NCBI RefSeq assembly: GCF_001429765.1
Contig: NZ_LMJB01000010.1
Coordinates: 196,296-260,295, forward strand
From: Flavobacterium sp. Root901
GTDB lineage: Bacteria > Bacteroidota > Bacteroidia > Flavobacteriales > Flavobacteriaceae
Reading direction: 5' to 3'
Length of the DNA: 64,000 nucleotides
The translations under genes and the position numbers were made by a program. Numbering within the stretch: the first letter of the stretch is position 1; each line of letters opens with the position of its first letter. Below, one piece after another: positions 9,134-19,006 of this stretch. Under the pieces are notes generated by a model. It saw only the letters and a program-made list of their open reading frames with translations, was not told where the DNA came from and made no database searches.

Positions 9134-9226
9134 GTTTTAGAATTATTTTTTGGTTTTTAAGACAATTGTGTTAATAACTTAAACGCTTTAAGTCGGAATT
9201 TTATGGGTATATACCTTCGGTTTTTA

Positions 9227-9234
9227 TATATTTG
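9227..9234 (+). promoter_or_regulatory. Putative -7 element of gyrB
   Basis: TATATTTG, 38 bases before the gyrB start, matches TAnnTTTG. A -33 TTG is not clear. Confidence 0.5.
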
Positions 9235-9272
9235 CGTGTTAGACAGTAAATACATTTTTTAGAATAAATTAT

Positions 9273-11213
9273 ATGAGCGAAGAAATCAAGAAGAACAATT
9301 ATTCAGCAGATAGTATTCAGGCATTAGAAGGAATGGAGCACGTAAGAATGCGTCCATCGATGTATATTGGAGATGTAGGGGTTCGAGGCCTTCATCATTT
9401 GGTTTATGAGGTTGTTGATAACTCTATTGATGAGGCGATGGGAGGATATTGTGATACTATTGGTGTTACAATAAACGAGGACGGTTCTGTTACAGTTGAA
9501 GATAACGGTCGTGGTATCCCGGTTGATTTGCATAAAAAAGAAGGAGTTTCTGCACTTGAGGTTGTAATGACTAAAATTGGTGCCGGAGGTAAATTCGATA
9601 AAGATTCTTATAAAGTTTCGGGAGGACTTCACGGAGTTGGGGTTTCTGTAGTGAATGCACTTTCTGTTCACATGAAATCTACGGTTTTCAGAGACGGAAA
9701 AATCTACGAGCAGGAGTACGAAAGAGGAAAATCATTATATCCGGTAAAACAAATCGGAGAAACAGATAAAAGAGGTACACGTCAGACTTTCTTTCCGGAC
9801 GATACCATCTTTACACAAACTACAGAGTTCTCTTATGATACTTTGTCAGCACGTATGCGTGAGCTTTCTTTCTTAAATAAAGGAATCACGATTACTTTTA
9901 CAGATAAAAGAGAAGTAGATGAGAAAGGGGAATTCAAAAGCGAAGTTTTCCATTCAGATGAAGGTCTTAAAGAATACATTCGTTATTTAGACGGAAACCG
10001 TGAGCCAATTATTTCTCACGTAATCAGCATGGATCACGAAAAAGGTGAAATCCCTGTTGAGGTTGCTTTAATCTATAATACAAGTTATTCTGAGAATATT
10101 TTTTCTTACGTAAATAATATTAACACACACGAAGGAGGTACACACCTGCAGGGTTTTAGAAGTGGTTTAACGAGAACGCTTAAAAAATATGCAGATGCTT
10201 CCGGATTGTTGGATAAACTGAAATTCGAAATTGCCGGAGATGATTTCCGTGAAGGATTAACGGCGATTATTTCGGTAAAAGTTGCTGAACCGCAATTTGA
10301 AGGACAAACCAAAACAAAACTTGGAAACAGAGAAGTAGTTTCTCCGGTTTCTCAGGCAGTTGGAGAAATGCTGGAAAATTATTTGGAAGAAAATCCAAAT
10401 GATGCCCGTGTAATTATCCAAAAAGTAATTTTGGCTGCTCAAGCTCGTCACGCTGCTAAAAAAGCACGTGAAATGGTACAGCGTAAAACCGTTATGGGCG
10501 GTGGCGGACTTCCGGGGAAATTGTCAGATTGTTCTGAACAGGATCCGGCAAGATGTGAGGTTTACTTAGTCGAGGGAGATTCGGCTGGAGGAACAGCAAA
10601 ACAAGGACGTGACCGTAACTTTCAGGCAATTCTTCCATTACGTGGTAAGATTCTGAATGTCGAAAAAGCAATGCACCATAAAGTATTCGAAAATGAAGAG
10701 ATTCGAAATATTTTTACAGCTTTAGGAGTTACTGTTGGTACGGCAGAAGACAGCAAAGCATTAAACCTTGAAAAACTTCGCTATCATAAAGTAATTATTA
10801 TGTGTGATGCCGATGTCGATGGTAGTCACATTTCTACCTTAATATTAACGTTCTTCTTCCGTTTCATGAAAGAACTTATTGAAGAAGGACACGTATACAT
10901 TGCAGCACCACCTTTATATTTGGTTAAAAAAGGAAATAAAAAAGAATATGCGTGGAATGATGTTCAGCGTGATCAGGCAAACGAGAGAATGGGAGGAAGT
11001 GCTGCCATCCAGCGTTATAAAGGTCTTGGAGAGATGAACGCAGAGCAGTTGTGGGAAACTACAATGGATCCTGAATTCAGAACATTACGTCAGGTAACAA
11101 TCGAAAGTCTTGCAGAAGCAGACAGGGTTTTCTCTATGTTAATGGGAGATGAGGTACCGCCACGTAGAGAATTTATCGAAAAGAATGCCGTTTACGCAAA
11201 TATCGATGCCTAA
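9273..11213 (+). CDS. gyrB: DNA gyrase subunit B
   Basis: A 646-residue ATPase subunit of gyrase, which introduces negative supercoils with GyrA. GHKL ATPase motifs are visible near the N-terminus: EVVDNSIDEA (Asn for Mg), DNGRGIP and GLHGVGVSVVNALS. The TOPRIM domain has YLVEGDSAGG and the DADVDGSHI metal-binding motif. It ends with the usual C-terminal RRxFIEKNA segment. The length is that of the short Bacteroidetes GyrB without the E. coli-type insertion. ParE is the other possibility, but the TOPRIM and tail sequences favour GyrB. The gene is separated from mdh by an inverted repeat. Confidence 0.95.
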   Translation: MSEEIKKNNYSADSIQALEGMEHVRMRPSMYIGDVGVRGLHHLVYEVVDNSIDEAMGGYCDTIGVTINEDGSVTVEDNGRGIPVDLHKKEGVSALEVVMTKIGAGGKFDKDSYKVSGGLHGVGVSVVNALSVHMKSTVFRDGKIYEQEYERGKSLYPVKQIGETDKRGTRQTFFPDDTIFTQTTEFSYDTLSARMRELSFLNKGITITFTDKREVDEKGEFKSEVFHSDEGLKEYIRYLDGNREPIISHVISMDHEKGEIPVEVALIYNTSYSENIFSYVNNINTHEGGTHLQGFRSGLTRTLKKYADASGLLDKLKFEIAGDDFREGLTAIISVKVAEPQFEGQTKTKLGNREVVSPVSQAVGEMLENYLEENPNDARVIIQKVILAAQARHAAKKAREMVQRKTVMGGGGLPGKLSDCSEQDPARCEVYLVEGDSAGGTAKQGRDRNFQAILPLRGKILNVEKAMHHKVFENEEIRNIFTALGVTVGTAEDSKALNLEKLRYHKVIIMCDADVDGSHISTLILTFFFRFMKELIEEGHVYIAAPPLYLVKKGNKKEYAWNDVQRDQANERMGGSAAIQRYKGLGEMNAEQLWETTMDPEFRTLRQVTIESLAEADRVFSMLMGDEVPPRREFIEKNAVYANIDA

Positions 11214-11227
11214 TAAAAAATAACTTT

Positions 11228-11273
11228 CAATTCGTTTAATTGTTTAAATTTACTTAAACGATTAAACGAATTG
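11228..11273. repeat. 20-bp inverted repeat between gyrB and mdh (TTTAATCG family)
   Basis: The arm 11228-11247 starts CAATTCGTTTAAT; the arm 11254-11273 is its reverse complement with one mismatch that stays a wobble in RNA. The spacer is 6 nt. It could act as a weak terminator or processing site. It belongs to the same sequence family as repeats at 19007-19046, 19441-19510 and 30173-30278. Confidence 0.8.
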
Positions 11274-11321
11274 TCGATTTATAGAACAAACTAATTATTA
11301 ATAACCGATAAAGTAAAAAAT

Positions 11322-12257
11322 ATGAAAGTTACCATTGTAGGAGCAGGAAATGTTGGAGCTACATGTGCAGATGTTATTTCTTATAGAGGAATTGCAAGCG
11401 AGGTAGTGTTGTTGGATATTAAGGAAGGTTTTGCCGAAGGGAAAGCATTGGATATTACTCAATGTGCGACAAATACTGGTTTTAATACCAAAGTATCTGG
11501 CGTCACAAACGACTATTCTAAAACTGCCGGAAGCGATGTAGTGGTTATTACATCAGGAATTCCAAGAAAACCAGGAATGACAAGAGAAGAATTAATTGGT
11601 ATAAATGCAGGAATTGTAAAAACAGTTGCCGAAAATGTACTAAAATATTCTCCCGATACTATAATTGTTGTAGTTTCAAATCCAATGGATACTATGACAT
11701 ATTTAGCTTTAAAAGCTACAGGATTGCCAAAAAACAGAATTATAGGTATGGGAGGTGCGTTAGACAGTTCTCGTTTCAGAACGTATCTTTCTCTTGCTTT
11801 AGATAAACCGGCAAATGATATTTCGGCAATGGTAATTGGCGGGCATGGTGATACCACTATGATTCCGTTAACACGTTTAGCTTCTTATAACGGAATTCCG
11901 GTTACGCAGTTCCTTTCAGAAGAAGCATTGCAAAAAGTTGCTGCAGATACTATGGTTGGAGGTGCAACGCTTACTGGTCTTCTGGGTACTTCTGCGTGGT
12001 ATGCTCCCGGAGCTTCGGTTGCGTATTTAGTAGATAGTATTTTAAACGACCAAAAGAAAATGATTGCATGTTCTGTATTTGTAGAAGGCGAATATGGTCA
12101 GAATGATATCTGTATAGGAGTGCCGTGCATAATTGGTAAAAATGGAGTAGAAGAAATCCTCGATATCGATTTAAACGACCAGGAAAAGGCTTTATTTGCA
12201 AAAAGTGCAGATGCAGTTCGTGGTATGAATGATGCTCTAAAATCGATTTTAGTATAA
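11322..12257 (+). CDS. mdh: Malate dehydrogenase (LDH-like type)
   Basis: A 311-residue NAD-dependent dehydrogenase. It interconverts malate and oxaloacetate in the TCA cycle. The Rossmann motif GAGNVGA is at residues 7-13. The substrate-specificity loop has Arg residues in GIPRKPGMTREEL, as in malate rather than lactate dehydrogenases. The catalytic His lies in GGHGDTTM. The length is normal. A hairpin terminator follows directly. Confidence 0.95.
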   Translation: MKVTIVGAGNVGATCADVISYRGIASEVVLLDIKEGFAEGKALDITQCATNTGFNTKVSGVTNDYSKTAGSDVVVITSGIPRKPGMTREELIGINAGIVKTVAENVLKYSPDTIIVVVSNPMDTMTYLALKATGLPKNRIIGMGGALDSSRFRTYLSLALDKPANDISAMVIGGHGDTTMIPLTRLASYNGIPVTQFLSEEALQKVAADTMVGGATLTGLLGTSAWYAPGASVAYLVDSILNDQKKMIACSVFVEGEYGQNDICIGVPCIIGKNGVEEILDIDLNDQEKALFAKSADAVRGMNDALKSILV

Positions 12258-12278
12258 TAAAAACACTAAAAAAAGGAA

Positions 12279-12308
12279 AAGGCTGCACTTTTGCAGTCTT
12301 TTTTTTGA
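12279..12308 (+). terminator. Rho-independent terminator after mdh
   Basis: AAGGCTGCA pairs with TGCAGTCTT over a 4-nt loop, followed by eight T. Confidence 0.85.
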
Positions 12309-12326
12309 GATTAATTAATAAATAAA

Positions 12327-12357
12327 TTGGTTAATCTTTTCGTTAATTATATATTTG
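12327..12357 (+). promoter_or_regulatory. Full Bacteroidetes-type promoter of secDF
   Basis: TTG (12327-12329), a 20-bp spacer and TATATTTG (12350-12357) match the TTG-N(17-23)-TAnnTTTG consensus. The predicted leader is about 120 nt. Confidence 0.7.
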
Positions 12358-12484
12358 CTCGATTTAAAAAAAATGTAGTAATTCGTGATCTCGATTTTTT
12401 AGTTTTAAAAACTCATGTCAGGGCTTATTTTTAGGGAATTTAAAACCAAAAACAAACATAAAACATAATTAATTTTTAGTAATA

Positions 12485-15475
12485 ATGCAGAATAAAGGAC
12501 TTATTAAATTTTTCGCAATTCTATTTGCATTGGTAAGTATTTACCAACTATCTTTCACTTTTGTGGCAAATAATGTCAAAAGTGAAGCTAAAGCTTTTGC
12601 AGGAGATAATCCTGATAAAGAGCTAAAATATTTAGATTCTATTGGTAAAGAAAAAGTGTTTGATCTTGGTTTTACTGACTTCACTTATAATGAAGTAAAA
12701 AACAAACAATTAAATAAAGGTCTTGACTTAGAGGGAGGAATCAACGTAATTCTTCAAATCTCAGTAAAAGATGTTTTAAAAGGATTAGCAAACAATTCTA
12801 AAAATCCGGTATTTAATAAATCATTAGCCGATGCAACTGCAAATTTAGAAGGAAATAAGACCTATTTAAATAAATTTTTTGAAGCTTTTGAGGCAAACTC
12901 AAACGGAACTACAAAATTAGCTTCTCCGGATATCTTTGCAAACAGAAGTTTACAAGGTGAAGGTGGAATCGATTTCCAAATGACTGATGCACAAGCTCAA
13001 AAAGTAATCAAAAGAAAAGTTGACGAGTCTATCGAAAGTGCTTACAAAGTATTAAGAGAGCGTATCGACAAATTTGGTGTAACACAGCCAAACATCCAGA
13101 AATTAGGAGAAACAGGAAGAATCTTAGTGGAGCTTCCAGGTGCCAAAGATGTTGACAGGATTAAAAAATTATTAGGTGGAAAAGCTCAATTAGAGTTTTG
13201 GGAAACTTATAAAATCGAAGAAGTTGGTAACTTCTTAGTGTCTGCTAACGAAGCTTTAAAGAAAACTGAAGTTAAGAAAACAGAAACTAAAACTGTTGCT
13301 AAAGATTCATTGAATGCTTTATTAACTGATACTAAAGATTCAGTTGATACTAAAAAAGGAAATAATCCTTTATTCGACAAAATGATCGTTCAGGGCGGCG
13401 GACCGGTTTTAGGTTATTTCGCTGTAAAAGATACTGCAACTATTAACGAATATTTCAAAAGACCAGAAATTAGAGTTTTATTAGCTGCTGATCAGCACTA
13501 TGCAAAATTTGTATGGAGCAAACCAACTACTATTAAAGATCCAAAAGCAAAAGATCCAAAAAATGCAGCAGATCTTGAGGCTGTTGAATTATATGCTTTA
13601 AAAGGTAACAGAGATAACATTCCTGCAATGAGCGGTGGTGTTGTAACTGATGCAAAAGATACTTTTGACCAAATGGGTAAACCAGCTGTTTCTATGCAAA
13701 TGAACAGTCAGGGAGCTAAAGTTTGGGAAGAATTAACAGGAAGAGCTTTTTCTCAAAAAGGTTATATCGCTATTGTTTTAGATAACATCGTATATTCTGC
13801 ACCAGGTGTTACAAGTGGACCAATCGCTGGAGGAAGATCTGAAATTACAGGTTCTTTTGATGTTGCTGAAACTAAAGATTTAGCTAACGTATTAAACGCA
13901 GGTAAATTACCGGCTTCTGCAGATATTATCCAGTCTACTGTTGTAGGACCATCTTTAGGTCAGGCTGCAATTGACGCCGGAACAATCTCATCTGTATTAG
14001 GATTTTTATTAGTTTGTGTATGGATGGTATTCTATTATGGTAAAGCAGGATGGTACGCAAACCTTGCTTTATTATTAAACTTACTATTCTTATTCGGAAT
14101 TATGGCAAGTTTTGGTTTCGTATTAACATTGCCGGGTATTGCAGGTATCGTATTAACATTAGGTACAGCTGTAGATGCTAACATTATTATCTACGAAAGA
14201 GCAAAAGAAGAATTACGTGAAGGAAAATCACTTTCTGAGGCTGTTCAGGCTTCTTACGGATGGCATGGTGCAATGCGTTCAATCATTGATGCAAACGTAA
14301 CTCACGTTTTAACTGGAGCGATCTTGTTTATCTTTGGAACAGGACCAATCAAAGGTTTTGCTTTAACATTACTTATTGGTATCGTAACTTCATTGTTTAC
14401 GTCTATTTTTATTGCCAGAATTTTCATCGACAGAAATATAGCCGGAAAAGGTGATTTAACTTTCTCTACAAATATTACTAAAAACTGGTTTACTAATTTC
14501 CACTTTGACTTTATTAAAATCAAAAAATTCACTTATATCTTCTCTTCAATTGTTGTTGTAGTAAGTTTAATTTCGATCTTCTTCGTTAACGGATTAGATG
14601 AAGGTGTGGATTTTGTTGGAGGTAGAACTTTCCAGGTTAAATTTGAAAAACCAGTTGATGCAACTGTAGTTTCAGATGAATTATCTGCTGCTTTCGGAAC
14701 TCCGGTTGAAGCTAAAATTTTAGGTGATGATGATCAGTTGAAAATCACTACTAAATATAAAATTAAAGAAGACGGTGTAGCTGTTGATGAAGAAGTAAAC
14801 CAAATATTATACAAAGGATTAGCGAAATATTTCCCTAATACTACTTATGATAAATTTACTAATTCATTTGATGGTAAGAGAGTTGGAGTTTTACAAGCTT
14901 CTAAAGTTGGAGCTTCTATTTCAGAAGATATCAAAACAAACTCTTACTGGGCAGTTCTTGGAGCAATGGCAGTTATTTTCATATACTTAATGATCTCTTT
15001 CCGTAAATGGCAGTATTCATTAGGTGCGATTGCAGCTGTTGCGCATGACGTAATCTTCGTATTAGGAATTTATTCTTTATGTTATAAATTCATGCCTTTC
15101 CACATGGAAATGGATCAGCACTTTATTGCTGCAATTCTTACTGTAATTGGGTACTCTATGAATGATACGGTAATTGTATTCGACAGAATTAGAGAGTTTA
15201 TCATCGGAAACCGTAAAGGAAGTTTTGAAGATATCGTAAATGCTTCTATTAATACTACATTATCAAGAACATTGAATACTTCATTAATGATGATCATTGT
15301 ATTATTAACGATGTTTATCTTTGGTGGAGAATCAATCAGAGGATTTATCTTTGCAATGTTGATTGGTATTATTGTAGGTACTTATTCTTCATTATTTATC
15401 GCGACTCCGGTATTGGTAGACACGATTACAAGTGATGAAAAACATACAATTGAAGACAAGCATAACAAAGCATAA
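12485..15475 (+). CDS. secDF: Protein translocase fusion SecDF
   Basis: A 996-residue fusion of SecD and SecF, common in Bacteroidetes. It assists SecYEG and uses the proton motive force to pull proteins across the inner membrane. The N-terminus has one membrane segment (about residues 7-27), then the SecD motif GLDLEGGINVILQ and a long periplasmic P1 region with a Lys/Thr/Asp-rich insert near 255-300. Five SecD membrane helices follow, including GIVLTLGTAVDANIIIYERAKEE. SecF starts at about residue 670, with GVDFVGGRTFQV and GYSMNDTVIVFDRIRE in its membrane half. It has its own promoter and terminator. Confidence 0.95.
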   Translation: MQNKGLIKFFAILFALVSIYQLSFTFVANNVKSEAKAFAGDNPDKELKYLDSIGKEKVFDLGFTDFTYNEVKNKQLNKGLDLEGGINVILQISVKDVLKGLANNSKNPVFNKSLADATANLEGNKTYLNKFFEAFEANSNGTTKLASPDIFANRSLQGEGGIDFQMTDAQAQKVIKRKVDESIESAYKVLRERIDKFGVTQPNIQKLGETGRILVELPGAKDVDRIKKLLGGKAQLEFWETYKIEEVGNFLVSANEALKKTEVKKTETKTVAKDSLNALLTDTKDSVDTKKGNNPLFDKMIVQGGGPVLGYFAVKDTATINEYFKRPEIRVLLAADQHYAKFVWSKPTTIKDPKAKDPKNAADLEAVELYALKGNRDNIPAMSGGVVTDAKDTFDQMGKPAVSMQMNSQGAKVWEELTGRAFSQKGYIAIVLDNIVYSAPGVTSGPIAGGRSEITGSFDVAETKDLANVLNAGKLPASADIIQSTVVGPSLGQAAIDAGTISSVLGFLLVCVWMVFYYGKAGWYANLALLLNLLFLFGIMASFGFVLTLPGIAGIVLTLGTAVDANIIIYERAKEELREGKSLSEAVQASYGWHGAMRSIIDANVTHVLTGAILFIFGTGPIKGFALTLLIGIVTSLFTSIFIARIFIDRNIAGKGDLTFSTNITKNWFTNFHFDFIKIKKFTYIFSSIVVVVSLISIFFVNGLDEGVDFVGGRTFQVKFEKPVDATVVSDELSAAFGTPVEAKILGDDDQLKITTKYKIKEDGVAVDEEVNQILYKGLAKYFPNTTYDKFTNSFDGKRVGVLQASKVGASISEDIKTNSYWAVLGAMAVIFIYLMISFRKWQYSLGAIAAVAHDVIFVLGIYSLCYKFMPFHMEMDQHFIAAILTVIGYSMNDTVIVFDRIREFIIGNRKGSFEDIVNASINTTLSRTLNTSLMMIIVLLTMFIFGGESIRGFIFAMLIGIIVGTYSSLFIATPVLVDTITSDEKHTIEDKHNKA

Positions 15476-15495
15476 TTTAATTGCTTAAACTATAT

Positions 15496-15528
15496 AAAAA
15501 GATCCGGTTTTTACTGGATCTTTTTTTT
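15496..15528 (+). terminator. Rho-independent terminator after secDF
   Basis: AAAAAGATCC pairs with GGATCTTTTT over a 10-nt loop, with a T-run. Confidence 0.85.
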
Positions 15529-15558
15529 GTATTATATTTAAGAACTTTAAAACCAATT

Positions 15559-16173
15559 ATGAAGAGAAATTTAATTTTATGTTTAATGCTTGTTTTTAGT
15601 GCATTAAAAATGAATGCACAAATGGATGATTCCAGATTCTCTCTTGGTGTTAATTACGGTTTTGGAAGCGAATTCAATAATAAAGATTATACTTTTACAA
15701 ACCACTTCTATAAGGTTGGATTATATTATAAGTTAAGGCAGAAAAAACATTTTCAATTTGATATTTTTGTGCAGCCTGAGATTAATTTTGCCAAACATCA
15801 ATTGTTGAATTTGTATTTTGTGAAACCTGAAACTCCTGATTTTGAAAAGAAAAGGGAAGAATTTACAAAATTAAAAGACGTACATGAATATGTTTTAAAT
15901 CTTGGTTTTTTGATTCGGAAACCTTTAAATGAAACCTTTTCTATCTATTTTTTAGGAAGTATTGGTCCGATGATTACAGATACTGAAACAGAAAGAATGT
16001 CCAATGGTTTTGCTTTTGCAGATGTGCTGGCTTTGGGTTTTTCTATAAAATGGGAGAAAATACAGTTTGATGTCAGGCCCGGAGTAAGACATGTTTCGAA
16101 TGCAGGATTAGGAAGTAAAAATGCGGGCTATAATACCAAAAATATTGAATTTGGAATTTCATATCCTTTATAA
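15559..16173 (+). CDS. PagL-like acyloxyacyl hydrolase (lipid A 3-O-deacylase family)
   Basis: A 204-residue outer-membrane beta-barrel protein. The ATG at 15559 opens a signal peptide (MKRNLILCLMLVFSALKMNA, then Q). The C-terminal VRHVSNAGL, at residues 176-184, resembles the PagL catalytic segment, giving His178 and Ser180. Glu197 in NIEFG is the likely third residue. The spacing from Ser to Glu is 17 residues, longer than the 12 I know for Pseudomonas PagL, so activity is inferred. PagL removes an acyl chain from lipid A in the outer membrane. A palindromic terminator separates it from convergent lgt. Confidence 0.65.
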   Translation: MKRNLILCLMLVFSALKMNAQMDDSRFSLGVNYGFGSEFNNKDYTFTNHFYKVGLYYKLRQKKHFQFDIFVQPEINFAKHQLLNLYFVKPETPDFEKKREEFTKLKDVHEYVLNLGFLIRKPLNETFSIYFLGSIGPMITDTETERMSNGFAFADVLALGFSIKWEKIQFDVRPGVRHVSNAGLGSKNAGYNTKNIEFGISYPL

Positions 16174-16176
16174 AAA

Positions 16177-16204
16177 AAGTCCGGTATTAATTAATACCGG
16201 ACTT
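16177..16204. terminator. Bidirectional terminator, perfect 28-bp palindrome
   Basis: AAGTCCGGTATTAA followed by its exact reverse complement. An A-run precedes and T-rich sequence follows, so it serves both the PagL-like gene and convergent lgt. Confidence 0.9.
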
Positions 16205-16229
16205 ATATTTTTAAATCTCTAATGTTCTT

Positions 16230-17189
16230 CTAAGAAGCAGCAAGAGGGTTTCTTTTTGCTCTGATAATAAAGAAAAGACCAATTATAATAAAAGGTATAC
16301 TCAGCCATTGTCCTGTTGAAAAATAGCCTAATTCTTGTTCGATTCCGCCCTGGCTTTCTTTTACAAACTCTACTATAAAACGTACAACGAATAAAAGGAC
16401 TAAAAATAAGCCAAATAAATATCCGGTTCTAAGTCTTGCATTTGTTTTCCAGTATAAGAAAAATAAAGCTGCAAATACAAAAATGTAGCAAAAAGCTTCA
16501 TATAATTGTGTTGGATGCTTCGCAGGAACTTGTGCAAGTAAATCAGCAAATTTTGGATCATTTACAATTGCATTGTAAGCTTCTTTTGGATTTGCAATAT
16601 GAGTTTCATTTACTGCCTGGGCTTTGTTAAATTTATCATGTAGAAAACGAATTCCAAAGGCAGAAGTTGTTTCGTGTCCTATAATTTCAGAATTGAAAAA
16701 ATTTCCCAGACGTACAAAGATAGCACCACTTGCAACCGGAATTACAACACGGTCTAAAATCCATAATAACGGTCGTTTTAAAATTATTTTACTGTAATAA
16801 TACATCGCCACAATAATAGCAATTGCAGCACCGTGACTTGCTAAGCCTTGAAAACCTGTAAATTCCCAGCCTTTAATGAAACCAAAAAGTGTTTGATTTT
16901 CATTTTCTTTGATTGGTAAAAATATCTCAATTAAATGATTTCTAAAATACTCCCAGTCATAAAAGAAAACATGTCCTAAACGAGCGCCTATTAACGTTGC
17001 TAAAACTGTCCAGACAAATAGTGAATCTAATTTATCAATTGGTTCATGTTCACGTTCGAAAATCTTTTTCATTAGGAACCATCCTAAACCAAATGCGATT
17101 ACGAACATTAAACTGTAATAACGAATCATAAAAAATCCTAAATCTATTCCTTCCGAAGGATTCCAAACAATGTTTAAAGGCTGTGTCAT
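16230..17189 (-). CDS. lgt: Prolipoprotein diacylglyceryl transferase
   Basis: A 319-residue inner-membrane enzyme. It transfers diacylglycerol from phosphatidylglycerol to the lipobox cysteine of prolipoproteins. Several membrane helices are evident. Conserved pieces include the early IRYYSLMFV, GARLGHVFFYDW, the Lgt signature near GAIFVRLGNFFNSEIIG (with the essential Arg and Asn) and HPTQLYEAF. This fits the many lipobox proteins in the window. It lies third in the minus-strand cysS-yidD-lgt order, 69 bp after yidD. Confidence 0.95.
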   Translation of the reverse strand: MTQPLNIVWNPSEGIDLGFFMIRYYSLMFVIAFGLGWFLMKKIFEREHEPIDKLDSLFVWTVLATLIGARLGHVFFYDWEYFRNHLIEIFLPIKENENQTLFGFIKGWEFTGFQGLASHGAAIAIIVAMYYYSKIILKRPLLWILDRVVIPVASGAIFVRLGNFFNSEIIGHETTSAFGIRFLHDKFNKAQAVNETHIANPKEAYNAIVNDPKFADLLAQVPAKHPTQLYEAFCYIFVFAALFFLYWKTNARLRTGYLFGLFLVLLFVVRFIVEFVKESQGGIEQELGYFSTGQWLSIPFIIIGLFFIIRAKRNPLAAS

Positions 17190-17258
17190 ATAGTATAATG
17201 TTTTTATATTGTGTTTTGTAAAAATAAATATTAAATCCAGAGCTAATCTTATAAAAAG

Positions 17259-17498
17259 TTAATGTTTTTGTGAACATTTCTTTTCAGGTACAGGATCGTA
17301 TCCGCTTCTTCCCCACGGGTGACAGCTTAAAATTCGTTTTATTCCTAAATATCCTCCGTAAAACAATCCGTGAGTTTGTAAGGCCTGAATCATATAAGTG
17401 GAACACGTTGGTTCAAAACGGCACGAAGCCGGAGTAAAAGGTGAGATAGCAGTTTGATAAAAGCGTACTAATAAAACAAATGGTGTAATGACTTTCAT
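17259..17498 (-). CDS. yidD: Membrane protein insertion efficiency factor YidD
   Basis: A 79-residue protein with the YidD hallmarks: an N-terminal amphipathic/hydrophobic segment (PFVLLVRFYQTAISP), the cysteine-rich CRFEPTCSTYM, and HPWGRSGYDPVP. It helps insertion of membrane proteins alongside YidC. It starts 21 bp after the cysS stop, so it is probably cotranscribed with cysS. Confidence 0.95.
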   Translation of the reverse strand: MKVITPFVLLVRFYQTAISPFTPASCRFEPTCSTYMIQALQTHGLFYGGYLGIKRILSCHPWGRSGYDPVPEKKCSQKH

Positions 17499-17519
17499 GA
17501 TTTATTAGATTTTTTACTC

Positions 17520-18998
17520 TTAGATTGAAAAACTCGTTCCTTCTTTTCCGTCTTTTAATTGAATTCCTAAAGCAATTAACTGATCACGAATCTGATCTGA
17601 AAGTGCAAAATTCTTATCAGCTCTCGCCTGATTTCTCATTCCGATAAGCATATTAACAACACCTTCTAATTTATCATTATTACTGTCAGCTGCCTTTTCG
17701 TCACTCAAACCTAAAATGTCAAAAACAAAAGCATTTAAAGCGGTAGAAAATGTTTTTAAATCTTCGGCAGAAATAGTTTCTTTTCCTTCTTTTAATAAAT
17801 TAATATAGCGAACGGCTTCGAATAATTGTGCAATTAAAATTGGTGTATTAAAATCATCATTCATAGCATCGTAGCAAGCTTGTTTCCAGCCGGCAAAATC
17901 AACAGAGCTTGTAGCGCCTGCGCTTATGCCCGGAAGAGCGTCAAGGGCTTCCATTAATCTTTTATATCCTTTTTCTGCTGCTGTAATTGCATCATCAGAA
18001 AAATCTAAAATACTTCTGTAATGCGCCTGCAGCATAAAAAATCTTGTAACTGATGCTGAAAAAGCTTTGCTTAAAATAGTATTATCACCACTTAAAATTT
18101 CTCCTGGTAAAATATTATTTCCGGTAGATTTTGCCATTTTCTTTCCGTTAAGTGTAAGCATGTTGGCGTGCATCCAGTAATTTACCGGCGATTGACCTGT
18201 GCAGGCTTCGTTTTGAGCAATCTCACATTCGTGGTGTGGGAATTTTAAATCCATTCCACCTCCGTGAATATCGAAATGATTGCCTAAATATTTTGTGCTC
18301 ATTGCAGTACATTCTAAATGCCAGCCCGGAAAGCCATCGCTCCACGGAGAAGGCCATCTCATAATATGTTCTGGTTCAGCTTTTTTCCAAAGGGCAAAAT
18401 CCTGTGGATTTCTTTTATCAGACTGTCCGTCAAGATCACGGGTATTTGCAAGCATATCTTCGATATTTCTGCCGCTTAAAACTCCGTAATTGTTGGTTTC
18501 ATTGTATTTTACAACATCAAAATAAACAGATCCGTTGGCTACATAACCAATTCCGGTATCTATAATTTTTTTGATGATTTCGATTTGCTCTATAATATGG
18601 CCTGTCGCAGTAGGTTCGATACTTGGCGGTAAAAAGTTGAAAGCTTTTAAAATATCATGAAAGTCAACAGTATAACGCTGAACGACTTCCATTGGTTCCA
18701 ATTGCTCTAAACGTGCTTTTTTAGCAATTTTATCTTCACCTTCATCAACATCATCCACAATATGACCAACATCGGTAATATTACGAACGTAACGAACTTT
18801 ATAATCCAAATGCAAAAAGTACCTGAAAATAACGTCAAAAGACATAAAAGTTCTCACGTTTCCTAAGTGAACATTACTATATACTGTAGGTCCACAAACA
18901 TACATTCCAACATTTCCTTCATGGATTGGTTTGAAATCTTCTTTTTCACCCGAGAGTGAATTGTATATTTTTAAGGGCTGACTGCTATATAGTGGCAT
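17520..18998 (-). CDS. cysS: Cysteine--tRNA ligase
   Basis: A 492-residue class I aminoacyl-tRNA synthetase. It charges tRNA-Cys in the cytoplasm. The HIGH-type motif is HLGN in TVYSNVHLGNVRTF. The KMSKS-type motif is KMAKS in NGKKMAKSTGNN. Zinc ligands are Cys35 in YVCGPTV, the Cys in WHLECTAMS and the His/Cys of HHECEIA. It is the first gene of the cysS-yidD-lgt run. A repeat block of the TTTAATCG type lies directly upstream of its start. Confidence 0.95.
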   Translation of the reverse strand: MPLYSSQPLKIYNSLSGEKEDFKPIHEGNVGMYVCGPTVYSNVHLGNVRTFMSFDVIFRYFLHLDYKVRYVRNITDVGHIVDDVDEGEDKIAKKARLEQLEPMEVVQRYTVDFHDILKAFNFLPPSIEPTATGHIIEQIEIIKKIIDTGIGYVANGSVYFDVVKYNETNNYGVLSGRNIEDMLANTRDLDGQSDKRNPQDFALWKKAEPEHIMRWPSPWSDGFPGWHLECTAMSTKYLGNHFDIHGGGMDLKFPHHECEIAQNEACTGQSPVNYWMHANMLTLNGKKMAKSTGNNILPGEILSGDNTILSKAFSASVTRFFMLQAHYRSILDFSDDAITAAEKGYKRLMEALDALPGISAGATSSVDFAGWKQACYDAMNDDFNTPILIAQLFEAVRYINLLKEGKETISAEDLKTFSTALNAFVFDILGLSDEKAADSNNDKLEGVVNMLIGMRNQARADKNFALSDQIRDQLIALGIQLKDGKEGTSFSI

Positions 18999-19006
18999 AA
19001 TATTAA

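Noticed and set aside
9324..9671. Antisense frames inside gyrB, secDF, valS and others
   Set aside because: They lie opposite well-supported genes and show no family motif, so they are shadows.
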